Shown piece by piece: positions 33,501 through 45,229 of a stretch of 64,000 nt of DNA. Made by a program: the position numbers and the translations under genes. This stretch comes from Datnioides undecimradiatus. Lineage: Eukaryota > Chordata > Actinopteri > Lobotiformes > Datnioididae. Below the pieces are notes generated by a model, which saw only the letters and a program-made list of their open reading frames with translations, searched no databases and was not told the DNA's origin. Location of the stretch: the NCBI GenBank assembly GCA_008933995.1, contig WARS01000013.1:15565806-15629805 (forward strand). Reading direction: 5' to 3'. How positions within the stretch are numbered: position 1 is the first letter of the stretch; the number at the start of each line of letters is the position of its first letter.

Positions 33501-36500
33501 ACAGGTACTAGATTGCATATGGTTATGGTATCATTACAGTGCAATCCACATATGGATGCAGTAAAGACAATTAACAGAAATTAATTAATTAATTAACAGA
33601 CTGATGTAAAGAATGACTGGTCGTCACAATTATAAATATGTAAATAAATTGACTTTTGAAGGAATAAACGTTTATCCACACCGATTCAGTTTAAGATGAC
33701 ATTCTGTCCCTCTTAGTTTTATTTTTTCCTCGCACATTGAACAACTAATCATCAGCCATGTTAAACAAGCTTTTGAAGACAGTAGGTGTTTGCCAAACAC
33801 GTAATCCTCTTACTGCTCACTGGGCTGTTTTCAATTATCACCGTCCACAGAGAGGCCCTTCCCACCACTGCCTCGAAAGCTACAGCATGTTTCACTAATC
33901 ATGGCAGCCCATATATTAGTTTGATTGATGCTCTACCCATTTTTCTATATGAACTTAGTAAAATAAATATATATTCAAATGATTGGTCGTTACAGCAAGG
34001 AGAAGAAACAAGTTTCCAGATGGACTTGTGGTGCAATGTCAGTCTTCCAGGCAAGGTTATAAATGAAGGGAAGAGTGACAGCATATAAAAGGCTGTTTAA
34101 TTGTTGACTGATCACTGAGTGCAGTATTTGACATTATCAGAGGAGAGTATAATGAGTCACCAGTTTGCTTTGTGGTGGACGCAAATGTGTGGAGGTGTCG
34201 TTTTGTCCTTGGATTAGACCTAGAGTTAGAATTGGTTGTGTGAACCCTTAATGTGTTTGAGAACTTAATTTTAACTGTTTATTTTGAGATTTAACATGTG
34301 AATATTCTGAACCGCTCTCTCCCTCCTCCTCTCTGTCTTCTTCCAACTCTTTGCAGGACCAGTGAGCAGTATGCTGGTCAATCGCTTTGGAAGCCGGCCA
34401 GTAGTCATACTGGGTGGACTGATGTGTGGGGTGTCCATGGTAACTGCCTCCTTTGGGACGTCCATCATTTATCTCTACTTTTGCATTGGAATCATTGGAG
34501 GTACGGTCTTTGGGTATTTTAAAATTCTAGGCATTTGTGTTGTGACACAATCTCTTGAAATGCTTTAATTAGATTGATAGATTTTCTTACTTGCATGCCA
34601 GCTTAGACAACTAATTGATCTCCACCCAAAACTAAGACAAAGTACCCATGTGTTTTAAAATCAAGCAAATAAGCCAACTAATTTTGTGATATTGATCCCA
34701 AAACTATTTACATCTTTACTTACAATTCCCATCAGCCCTGGTTAAGCCTCTTGAGGATAGTCTGCATATTTTCACATGCCCTTAGAATCTCTGGGTTGCC
34801 AATTTTGCATCCCTTGACTGGGCTGTCATGCTGTTTGTCAAGATCCAGGGCATCTGCCCCACCACCCGGGGTGCAGTTAGAGCACCAAGGGGACCAGAAC
34901 CAGGACAGTAATTAAGACAGAACTGTCCCCGATCCCAGAGAGCATGGTCTTCTGTGGCCCTCTGTTCTCTCCCGAAGGCTCCCATCATGGTCGTCACATG
35001 GGGGCTCCCTGCCACCCTGCGAGGCTCATTACCCTGCCAAGGACTGCTGTGAAGGATTAATAGGCCCAGCAAGTGGCTGGGCCATGTGTAGTGCCTGGGG
35101 GCATGTGTGTGCCCTGCTCTGCTCCCGTGTGTGCCCTGCTCTGCTCCCTTGTGCCCTGGCACACTGACACATAGGCACTGGGCAGTTCCACCAAGCAGAC
35201 ATGCAGACATATGGTGCACACACATGCAATCTCAAATACACACACATTGGCTAAAAGATAACTGTTTCGTTAAAAAACACCCCAGACTCAAAGAGTGACT
35301 TTAAGTAAGTCCGTAACCTTGGATCTAGAGCTCCTGGTTAAGATTTAAAGTTTATTTGATTGTCTTGTTTTATTGTGCCTCTGCACCTTTTTTGTAAACA
35401 GTCATGGCAAATCAAAGTCAGTTTTATTATCACTATACAAAATAACAAAAGCAGTCATGGATTCCTATGAGCCTTAAAAATCAGCGTGCTTGTTTGTTGA
35501 GATCTAGTAGGTTTCCATGTTGGATTATATGACAGATGTTTAATTGATGAATTGTTTAAGATATTGCTGGTGAGGGATGGTAAACTGGTGAGGGATCATG
35601 TCTTTTGCTGTGGTCTGTTAGGGCACATGCCTGGAAGATAAAATAGGACAAATAGTTGGATGAATAACAGAGAAGCTGAGAAAAATTGTGAGTTGTATAT
35701 TGTAGAGCCATGCATCAGTCTAATCAAGACTTAAATTGGGCACCAGAAAAAAAAAGTCTATTAATCTGCCTGTGACCAGTGTTTGTGGTAACTTGTTGCT
35801 GTAGTTTTTTATTGTCCCCAACAAGAGCACCACAGATTGTCCACAAGTTGATACAGAACTTGTGGACAATCTGTGGTGCTCCTGTTGGCTTTAATGGCAT
35901 TTTTGATGGACTTTATACTGTATATGTCTTCCTGTCTAGTGAAGACCTGGAGCTTGTTAAGCTCATTTTATATTAGTTTTGAGCAGCACCTTTCATCTGT
36001 TTTACACATTAACATTACACTGCATTTGTATTGATGTAATTTGTTAAAAAAAATCTCTTCATTGTGTCCTAATGAAGTATCAACTCACTTCAGGGAATGA
36101 AGATTTTCTCAGATGTTAAGAAATTTGGAATAATATCTTGACCGTAATAAATCTAATGTGATGTCTGACACACACAGTATCAGTGCTTACAGTGACTTGT
36201 TATGCAGTGCATACATACATACTGAGAAGTGGCCAAGTAATGCCACGAAGCCATGTTTTTTATTTTGTTAAATGTATATGCAAAGATACCATTAAATCAA
36301 CTTTGCTGATCCCTTTTATTGACAAAAAATTAATGAAACATATAAATATTTAATGGGTAGTCATCTATTTGGACCAACTCTGAGATACTAAAAAAGATTA
36401 TCATGGAACTAGGGATGATGATTGCATTGGTAATGGAAGGAAAAATATAGCACTCTAACTATTTACTCGGAGCTCTTTATAATTGTGGAAAGTAAGCTGC

Positions 36501-39500
36501 TATAAAATTGAAATTTTAGGTGAAAAGGCAAGCGAATCAATGCATTACCCAAGCTCTCTAATTTATATCTACTTAAATGGTAAAATTATTTCTGAAATAA
36601 TTCCAGCATTCTCTAATGAGATTGTAGCCAGCAAAAGTGAAATGAGATGAAACTTTAATGAGCACCAAGCAGAATTAGTCTTGATTTAATTTAGCGAGTA
36701 CCCTTCAGAGTTCAGGTTTAGGAGGGTTTTCGTACTGAGGGTTTCTGAATGTTTGATTTTTTTTTCCTGTCTACACACAGGCTGTGGACTCTCCTTAAAC
36801 CTTAATGCATCTCTCACCATCATCAGCAAGTATTTTCTGGTCAAACGTCCTTTAGCCAACGGACTAGCCATGGCCGGGAGTCCTGTGTTTTTATGCTTCT
36901 TGGCCCCTGTCAACCAATATTTAGTGGACAAGTTTGGCTGGAGAGGAAGTCTGCTTATCCTCGGGGGTACGATGCTCAATTGCTGTGTTGCTGGGGCTTT
37001 GATGAGACCTGTTAATCCACCTTGTAAAACATCCCGATCATCTTGTGGACTGCAGAAGAAGGTAGAAGAACAACCCAGTAACAGCAACACTGAGCTAAGC
37101 GGGAGCTGTTTGAAGAATTCTAAGAAGTTGACGGATTTCCTGTTCCTCAAGGATCGAGGCTTCATCATTTACCTCATTGGGAACATGATGTTCATCTTCG
37201 GTGCCTATGCACCCATTGTATTTTTACCAGCCTATGCTATTAGCCAAGGCATAGAGGAGTATGCTGCAGCTTATCTACTCTCTATTATGGGCTTTGTAGA
37301 CATGTTCGTTCGGCCTGGCACAGGCCTGGTTGCCAACAGTGAGTGGATTAGGCCCAGAATCCAGTACTTCTTCAGCTTTGCCATAATTTCCAATGGCCTG
37401 TGCCACCTACTGTGCCCACTGATGAAGAGCTACACCCTCCTGGTGGTCTATGCAGTATTTTTTGGCGTCAGCTTTGGCATGGTTTTTGCCCTGATTTTTG
37501 AATGTCTAATGGACCTGATGGGAAATCAACGCTTCCCCACCGCTGTTGGAGTAGTCACCATCATCGAGTGCTTCCCAATGCTACTGGGACCACCAACTGC
37601 AGGTAACTGTGCACTCTGACCATAGATTATATTTACACTGAACTCTATTCAGAGACACGACAGAACCAGTCTGACTCAATGAAAAAAACAAAACAAAACA
37701 GGAGATCTCAGTAAATCACGTCCCCACATTTATCTGAAGTTTTGAAGCCAATAAGTCAGGCGCAAGTGCAAGTATTAGCTTTGGCTCACATTAGATTGCC
37801 TTATGCTGCTACAAATAAACAAACACACTTGGAAAAAACTCATTGTTACAGAAGAAATGAAAAGCTAGTTTGCAACAAGCTCTTTTGCAAACAATAGAGC
37901 AAACTGAATTACAGCAAAGAGAAATTCTTTCTTTTCCCTCTTTGTGTGTTTATCTGTGTCGTAGTCATGTGCTGTGTGTTGTGTTGCGGTAGAGCTCAGT
38001 CTCACGCTTGACAGTCATTACTGTAAGACCGAGCAGGATTATCACTAGTGAGTAGGTTTGTTTTAGGGTGCATGAGTGTTCCACAAAAAGTAGTAATTGT
38101 TCACGGTTGTTGGCTGCTGTTGTACTCGTTGCTCAAGCTTGTATGACATGCCTGCTATAGGATTTGACCTGCATACAAATGATGCAGCATCTGGAACACA
38201 AAGCCAAGAGGCTGAAGTTTGTGTGCATCCTTGATGTTGAATACATTAGGATTCTGTATTACCAAAAGAGCCACAGAATCACATTTCCTCAGTGCAGTTC
38301 AGCCGGGATTGCCTTGGATCTTTGGATGTTATAAATAAAACTATGTTCTGGCTGCATGATCCAGTCAGGATTTCAGTCTTCAGTCAGGATTTCATTTTGT
38401 TTAGACAAAATGTTTAGAAAGGACAGATTTAGAGGCAAAGCTTAAGCCCTGTGCTCTTTATAAAAATAACCCTGTCATGAGTACATTTATAATTTGGACT
38501 GTGAAATATACATATTGCAACTCTTGATTATCGGACTTTACATCACTTATAAACATGACCTTTGAGTCTGCCACATCCTGACAACATAAGATGTGACTTA
38601 ATGAAAAAAGGATAGTCGCCCTGCACACCTGAAAGAAAAAGCTCCCATCTTGCATCCAAAGTGACAATGTTGTAAGGGAAAAAAAGGCTGACACCAGACT
38701 GAAGATTCAAGTTCAACATATATTTTAGCAAAGAGAGTGGTGTGATCTTAACTTGTCAATACCACTAACAACATGCTGTCCGCCCATGACATGTTGGTCA
38801 TGGCACAAGTTTGTTTACTGTGTCTTTTTACAACCTGACAGCTACTGTCAATCAAATACAGACAGGGACACACCCTCTCCAGCCGACTGAGTGGAGTGTT
38901 TCTGCTGTTTCACCAGCAATGTTTTTTTCTAATTTTTAGAAAAAACTGTGACATGTGAAAGTTGGATTCAATATCCTCTGAATAAGTAGATCACAGTGAA
39001 TCTAAAAATGTGTACCTGTGGGCTAATTTTTGACTACAACACTACAAAAAAGGAGGGGGATTCCTTAAAAACAATTTAAACAATCAGGCTTTAAGAGTTT
39101 TCATGTTCTTTAACTGCCTCCATGAGTTGTGTTCACACAGCACCTGATGACGCGTTGTGACCAAAAAACATCCTATTATTTACCAAACAGCAGCATGCAT
39201 CCCTGTCTAAGCATATTTCTTCCAGTCAGTATAACTTGACAAATGTTTGAAACACAAACTTGTCAAAAATGTGCGACACGCCCTACAGCAAGAGCTCAAT
39301 GAGGTATGGTCTATGGTAATAAAAAAAACTTTGACCAATCCCAGGTGGTTCCCATGGTTGCTCCAAAGTTCACCTTACCTTGATGAGATCATTGGCTGCC
39401 TCTTCTCTGGTTAAATCCTGAGCTGTCAGTGGATAATAGAAATAATTAAGGCAATATTAATTAATAAATGAAGTGACTCCCTTCAATAAATGTTGACAGT

Positions 39501-42500
39501 TGAGATGTATATGTATTAGCCAGACTCACTGTATTTATTTTTATTGCTCAGGAACATCCTATAAGATGAATTAATTCATGCCTTTTGCTTATCAGTGCAT
39601 CAAATACAAGAACAAACCCCTTTTCATTTGAAGACTTACAGTTGTATCTCCAGCAGTCTTCTGTATCTGATAGGGCTTCAGGCTGAGGTGTTGGATGGCT
39701 ACCTTCATGGTCTAAATAACTGTGTAATCAGAAGGATATTGTTTACCTTCTCTGGTGTCTTGCCATTTCCAAGATTAGCACTTGTGAAAACCTCACTCTA
39801 AAACATTGTTCGTTTGATTCAGTAAAAACAGGAAAATGAGACAAAATGACAATTCCAGTCTCTGAGAAGGAGCCATTTTGCAAAATTGTTTTTGACTGCC
39901 AATTTGTAATCAATAAAACAAAGGCACTTTGTATTGAGGCTTTGCTGGTGGAGTCTTCAACAGCTGCCAAAGCAGACAGGTAAATAAATGTGCATGCATT
40001 ATTAGGAGATGCTGAGGGAGCAAGATCGACATGTGAAAGATCATTATCCAGCACATTAGTTCACAACAAAGTTAGATGTTGTCACTGAGCGATGGCATTT
40101 GGACATAAATGGATGTGTGGCATAATAAATTGGGAAAGTTTGTTCATTGTTACTTAAGACAGTGAACAAAGTTATAGAGCTGAAACGATTAGTATATTAA
40201 TCAATTACTCAAGAGAAAAATAATCAATCAACTATTGGTAATTAATTAATATTTTTCAGAGTTTACCCAGTCCAGCTTCTCAATAGCTGCTTTTCTCAAT
40301 GCGAACTGAATATCTTTGGTGTTTGGACTTATGGTCAAACAAGGCAATACATTTGAAGTCATCAACTGAGTCTCTGGAAAACTGTGCCAGGCGTTTTGGA
40401 GACAGAAACTGGTGTCAGATGGCTCCTGTACAACATGCTATTTAACTGTCTATCCTCAGATCTTCTGTTCGTAATCCCGCCTTACCCCAAATTTACTTAT
40501 TGCAGTCAACATTGTAAAAAAGATTAAGCAAAAGGGTTAATTGCACTGGTCAGATGGTCTTTATCAGAACTCGCTCTATACAGATTTCACTATTCAGAAC
40601 AACGCTTGTCACTTATTGTCACTTATTGTAAGTGTGTCCCACAGTAGGATGTGAAGTTTGCTGCTGTCACGCTAATAAAGAAACTGACAGCCTTCCTTGT
40701 AAGTTTTACTCTGAAATGCTGGAAAATGTGAAGCTTGCACCATGCAGACCATAAATGTGTGAACTGAGTAGAGTTATTCAGTTTGAGTATCACACAGTGT
40801 AACCCATGTAAGTGATGTGCTGTCAGACACCCAACAAAGCAATTATCAAAATGGACAGAGCTCCTACTTAGTGCTCAGCTTGTTCACCAATCAGTGTGTC
40901 AACTTTCAAGCTCACTCAGAGGGGCCTGTTTAGTGTCCTAGATAAATACATTGAGGACACACTGTAGACTGTAGCTGCACATGACTTAATCAGTGGTGCG
41001 CATTGGCCCGCTGACAAACTTTTCCTTTGCCTCCAACCTGAGTTTTAATGAGGTGAAAATTTATAGGCCCCCCAGTTTGTCTGGTGCGACCCTGTGCTGA
41101 GGCGCTCATTTAATAGGGTAAATAAGTGCCTCCCTGCACGTCTAGCATTCTCCTCCAGAGGGCACAATCGTTATGTCTCCCCTAACTAGTCTGCTTGTTA
41201 CTGCTCCCCCAAACCTCCGGGTCAATCCAATTAGGAGGAAGTGAGGTAAGTGGCTGTAATTAGCCTTTTGCTTTGGGTGTTTAATGACGCTCAGTTCAAA
41301 CTCTCGTTATTGAAGTCCTGTACCTGGGCCATAATTAAGCTGTGAATACATTAAAAAAGAGGTGACTATGCCAGATGGACTTAATTACCGCTCAGCCAAT
41401 CAAGGACTGTCTTAATGAGGGTGGTGGTCATTGGTGTACATGCTCCAGATGAGTGCTATCAATCAGATGATACAGTCTGCATTGAGACGGCTGAAGCTGA
41501 TCCAGATGCAAAGTGACCCCTCCTAGTGTAGTACAGTACAGGGCGCACGCACACACACACACACACCATTATCATCATTGTTTATCATAAAGATCATAAT
41601 TAGTGTACTTAAGAAGACCTACCTACGAAACTGCTTTTTAATTTAATAGATTTTGATTAGGTACTATAATGTGCTATGCAATAAAGGTGCCTTAATGGAG
41701 CCTGCCAGTCAAAGCCAGAGATTTCTGAAAGGTTGGGGTTGGTGGTTGGTTGGTGGGTGTCGGGGGTCGTGGGTGAACACGAGTTAGGTGATGATGTGAC
41801 GATAAACATGTAAAATGTAGTAGTAGTTTTTGTTATCGATGATGCTGGGAACAAAAAGTATAACTTGTAAGTTTATTAAAAGTTTGTCTGATGACTTAGG
41901 AGATAAAGAGGACACGTTAATTTTCAAAATGATTCACATATTGAGTTACTCTACCATTGATTCAAAAAAGCACTAAGATGTTATGAAAGAGGAATTGTAA
42001 CGCAGCAAGATGGACTGACAAACGGGCCATCATACATGCTGAGACTGGGAGAGATAGTGACACTTGCCCATCGATCCACGTCTGGGGAGTGGGGCAGTCA
42101 CGGTGCAGTTAAGACTCTGAAAACCTGGAGGCTTAAATCTGATCTAAACTACATTTGTCACTTTTCTGCAGAATTGGCCTCGATATTTATGGCTCTGAGA
42201 ACAGGCCTCTCTTCTGATTCGTTTTGGTAGCAGCCTTCCAAATTGCCTTCCCAGAGATGCAGGGAGAGCCAGGAAGGGTGTAATGGCCCTCTGTCATTTC
42301 CGACATGGCTCTTCTCACACTGGCCCATGGTCACTCTCACTCTCTTACACATGCACACGAGCCAAATCGGAGTTTGGTCATGCTCCTCACCTTCACAACC
42401 TGACGAGAATGGAGATACTATACAGTGACATACTTTATTTTTACTTGTCTCAGTGTAACGTGCAATGTATGTACAATTATACTTTTGTTCACACAGACAT

Positions 42501-42869
42501 AATGTGGTATAAAATTATTTTGCTTTGAAATATCCTAATTTCTTTATTTGCACTCCTCTGCCCTTTCTCAACACAGGGTTACTGGTGGACGTCTTTGGTG
42601 ACTACAAGTACCTTTTCATTATGTGTGGCTCAGTTATCATGACTGGTGGGCTCTTTCTCTTTGTCATGAACATCTACAACTACCATATGCTGGAAAAAGA
42701 AGGGGTACTAAAGGACAGACAGCAGAACCATAAAAACATAGAGAAGCAGGACAATATAGAGATGAAACAGATCCCGGAGGCTGCAAGGGAACGAACTGAG
42801 CCCGAGGCTAAAGAGCAGAACAGAGTCCAGAGAGATCCATGTCCAGAGAATGCAGAAACGCCATATTAA
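30353..42869 (+). CDS. slc16a7: Proton-linked monocarboxylate transporter, MCT2-like (SLC16 family, 4 coding exons)
   Basis: Coding exons are 30353-30569, 34357-34500, 36781-37602 and 42577-42869, together 1476 nt, 491 residues plus TAA (human MCT2 has 478). All junctions are GT/AG and in phase. The family signature DGGWGW is at residues 15-20 in front of TM1, and the TM5 signature runs from Y138 to P155 (KRPLANGLAMAGSP). Residues that MCT1 needs for proton-coupled transport are present: Lys38, and Asp294/Arg298 in TM8 (FVDMFVRP). A charged loop at about 196-245 separates the two six-helix halves. The protein should exchange lactate, pyruvate or ketone bodies with H+ at the plasma membrane, usually with a basigin/embigin partner. 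QGIEEYAAA and FSFAI.NGLCHLLCPL are closer to MCT2 than to MCT1, MCT3 or MCT4, but the exact paralogue needs a tree. Confidence 0.9.
30570..34356 (+). other. slc16a7-like intron 1 (between coding exons 1 and 2)
   Basis: This 3.8 kb intron is AT-rich, with no recognisable exon or intact mobile element. It holds a 13-bp hairpin with tetraloop at 31980-32009 and a (TTAA)-rich stretch at about 33577-33598. Confidence 0.8.
31980..32009. repeat. Short hairpin, 13-bp stem with AGAT loop
   Basis: 31980-31992 pairs with 31997-32009, including one G-T wobble, across the tetraloop AGAT. It lies in intron 1 of the transporter. No poly-T or other terminator context is seen. Confidence 0.8.
34357..34500 (+). 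CDS. slc16a7: slc16a7-like coding exon 2 (TM2-TM4 region)
   Basis: This 144-nt exon lies between acceptor tttgcag (34356) and donor gtacgg (34501). It encodes GPVSSMLVNRFGSRPVV, the conserved MCT loop with the R-x-G-x-R-like basic pattern of the major facilitator superfamily, and on to YLYFCIGIIGG. Phase 1 on both sides matches the neighbouring exons. Confidence 0.94.
35105..35148. repeat. 22-bp perfect tandem duplication in intron 2
   Basis: The unit GTGTGTGCCCTGCTCTGCTC plus CC occurs at 35105-35126 and again at 35127-35148, followed by a partial third copy (TTGTGCCCTG). It sits in the GC-rich block of the intron. Confidence 0.9.
35818..35888. repeat. Near-perfect inverted repeat: 32-bp stem, 7-nt loop
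   Basis: Bases 35818-35849 pair with 35857-35888 with a single A-C mismatch (35824 with 35882); the loop is GATACAG (35850-35856). The 25 pairs nearest the loop are uninterrupted. Transcribed as part of the intron it would fold into a hairpin of about 71 nt. It could be a small foldback transposon relic, a young microRNA-like hairpin, or a local replication inversion. Flanking bases do not extend the pairing. Confidence 0.9.
36781..37602 (+). CDS. slc16a7: slc16a7-like coding exon 3 (TM4 to TM10, central loop)
   Basis: The acceptor is ctacacacag (36780) and the donor is gtaact (37603). The 822-nt exon encodes residues about 121-394: GLSLNLNASLTI, the TM5 signature, FGWRGSLLILGG, the hydrophilic central loop, TM7-TM10 with the Asp294/Arg298 pair, FECLMDLMG and ECFPMLLGPPTA. 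Most MCT genes carry this region in one large exon, so the structure is typical. Confidence 0.95.
40176..40405 (+). repeat. Degenerate teleost dispersed repeat (GCTGAAACGATTA-type)
   Basis: It starts agagctgaaacgattag, has alternating AATCAAT/ATTAAT stretches, then ccagcttctcaatagctg and gaactgaatatctttggtgtt and ends near gtgccaggcgtttt. I recognise this order from a common percomorph repeat; the name is not recalled. It is degraded, has no coding capacity, and is in the same broad family as 57924-58285. Confidence 0.6.
41030..41460. promoter_or_regulatory. Candidate conserved non-coding element in the last transporter intron
   Basis: Complex, non-repetitive, moderately GC-rich sequence with many TAAT/ATTA cores: TTTAATGAG, GTAATTAGCC, TTTAATGACG, CATAATTAAGC, CTTAATTACCG and AGCCAATCAAGG. 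The texture resembles vertebrate enhancers bound by homeodomain factors and differs from the AT-rich intron around it. Conservation cannot be measured here. Confidence 0.35.
42577..42869 (+). CDS. slc16a7: slc16a7-like coding exon 4 (TM11-TM12 and charged C-terminal tail)
   Basis: The acceptor is tcaacacag (42576). The exon encodes LLVDVFGDYKYLFIMCGS, the last membrane segments (IMTGGLFLFVMNIYNY) and a strongly charged cytoplasmic tail of about 55 residues rich in Glu, Lys, Arg and Gln, ending ENAETPY at TAA 42867-42869. The tail is not conserved between MCT paralogues, so it does not help assignment. Confidence 0.94.
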
Positions 42870-44110
42870 CCAGTATTCCTTTATATAACATGCATGTCAG
42901 GGAGCATGTTGATGCTCACAAGCTAGGTTTCTACACAGTTTAGTGTAGATTCTGACTAAATTTCCAGAGTAAAAGTCTCAATCCACTACCATTATGCAAA
43001 TACTAGGAGTTTCTTTATGCAGATAAACAGCTGGTGGCACTATTTTTTCAGTTAGGGGGCACTCAATCATTGCAGAAAAGAACGACTCTGGAAAACGTTT
43101 ATCAAATAATTTTAGAAGTAGAAGCTCATCGCTTTGATGTTTTCACCTGCTGCCATTTGTTAGTCTCATCAGTGGGGCAGAAACTCCATTGAACATTTAA
43201 GTCACACTCTTCATGGACCTCAGGATTTCTCTGCTATATCAGTATCCATTTCACTTTTTTTATTCACAAATATGAGGCGGAACAGTCAGTGGGCTTCATC
43301 CTCAGGGGATTGTGAATGCAACTCGACTCAATTTACAATGTCACAGAGAAATGCACATGAAGGCTCAGTCTACATGAGAGTGAATCTTAATATCTGAGAG
43401 TGTATGTTTGCAGTAATTGTCAACATCTTTCTTGAGTGTAATCAACAGTACACAGATCTGCTTTTCAGTTTCCTAACTGTTAATTTCACAGTACTCTTAT
43501 CTGTCTATGAAATGTGTAGTGGTAATGTGCATAACCTCAGGGGACGGCCATAAGACATTTTACACATGCAGTGTTTACATTAGTTAACTACCAGTATCGC
43601 ACAGGACATACTGTAGCTGCCAGCAAAGGCGTGGAACTATCACAGGTTTAACAAGAGGATTCGTCATCTCTAGTTACTGTTAATTCACTGTAAATAAGCC
43701 TGTAATGCACACACAGTAACAGAACCTGTAACTGTAAGTGTAATATTTACTGTGATCATTGTCTAATCTACAGCAAATAATACTGTCTCTAAAAACTTTT
43801 TGTCAGTATTTATTTAATTTGAACTTTTGTGCTGAGCCACGTATTCTAAACCTGACGTGTGATCCACAGCAATGTAATAATGTTGTGTCGACATTTAACA
43901 GTGACCTTTGTTGTGTGGGTGAGAGAGGATTTGTATGCACTGTTAATTGATTTGACTCTGTGTATTAGTGTGTACAAGTGAATGTGTTAGCTGGAGTTGG
44001 ACAAAGTGACAGAAAGTTATTTATTATTAATAATCCATAATCGATTTACTTATTATACTTATTTGGATTCTGTGATCCAAAAGAATTCCATTAAAACCAA
44101 AGTTTACTAG
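42870..44110 (+). other. Probable 3' UTR of the slc16a7-like gene
   Basis: Non-coding sequence follows the TAA. An ATTAAA variant signal is at 44090-44095; canonical AATAAA appear only later (44545-44550 and 44976-44981), so the 3' end is uncertain. No other feature is seen here. Confidence 0.4.
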
Positions 44111-45229
44111 TTTGCTGATTATAGCTGTATTTTAACTTCTGTCATCTTACATACATGTGTGGTACATACAGTGCTTTAATGAAATTATTAACCTTAATTA
44201 AATGAATTCTTTTCCTCAAGAATGTGTCTTGCACCAGTTAGTCAAACATATTTGTTGGGGGTAATGATTTTGCTGAAGACGAGAAGAAGAAGTCCAGTCT
44301 CATTTCATTGCATGGTAAATGACACAATGACACAAGAGAAATGCCGTCAAATCAAGATCTACCACGCAGGCTTTCAGTGTTGGTGGCTGTGTCCAATTTT
44401 TCACGACAATTAGAAGACTAGGGAACAAGTTTGGAAATGTCAGCAGCTTAAGGGTGTGAGCACCTAATGAAGCAAGGCCCGGATGTTCCAGGCTAGTGCT
44501 CTGAGCTGCATGCAGCCTCACACACATCAGCAAATCAGTGGGCCAATAAATTAGAAATGCATGCGCAAACACACATACACACACATTTCTGCGGTCTCCT
44601 GTCCCTTTGCTGAATATTATGCAAGGTCTTTGGACATGACAAGGTGGAAAGGTACCCCAGAGACAAGGCGATGGGCGCTGTGGCTGAAAATCTGTTATCA
44701 TTATTATATTTCCTCTCACCTCCTGTTCCCCTCTGCCCTGCTGACCCTCTCTACTACAGTCCGCCCCCCCCCGCAACTTGTGTTCTCTCTCAACTCCATG
44801 ATTGTTGTCCTCCAGGCTAGATGGTATTGAAAAAGACTACTGGGTCTGGTGTAGGTGGTCTAGTGACCAGGTAGGTCTAGTTGCAAATTACAAATTATGA
44901 ATTATGAATAGCATGTCTGCGGGTAGTTTGATATCATGCCTTATTGTGCAGTAACATCTATGTGGTTATGCTGTCAATAAACGCAAATCACAAGTCTCTC
45001 TCTCTCCCTCCCTTTGGTGTTCAGAGCTCTTGCAGTTTGGGTTTCAGTGCCTTTGTTGAAAGACACCTCAGTTGGAAGGTAGGTGGTTCAAAGGTGGTCA
45101 GCTGATCGTCGCCGCAAAATCAAATTGAAAAATGACTCAAAACACATTTTGTGGCATTCATGTTTTCAAAATTCAAAAGTAAGTTCATAAACAGCAACTG
45201 AAGCAGTGAATGAGTTTCATGCTGATCTC
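44111..45229. other. Non-coding, nothing firm recognised
   Basis: Contains AATAAA at 44545 and 44976 that could serve the transporter gene, a CA tract at 44570-44585 and a short C run near 44764-44771. No exon seen. Confidence 0.5.

Larger units (their letters stand above)
34501..36780 (+). other. slc16a7-like intron 2
   Basis: This 2.3 kb intron has an unusually GC-rich block at 34780-35240 carrying a perfect 22-bp tandem duplication (35105-35148), then AT-rich sequence with the long hairpin at 35818-35888. No splice-compatible extra transporter exon was found, and exons 2 and 3 join directly in phase. Confidence 0.8.
37603..42576 (+). other. slc16a7-like intron 3 (last intron)
   Basis: This 5.0 kb intron contains a degenerate dispersed repeat (40176-40405), a short 14-bp direct repeat (38362-38375 and 38381-38394), a (CA)n tract near 41546-41566 and a compositionally distinct, homeobox-motif-rich block at 41030-41460. 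No additional coding exon was recognised. Confidence 0.8.
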
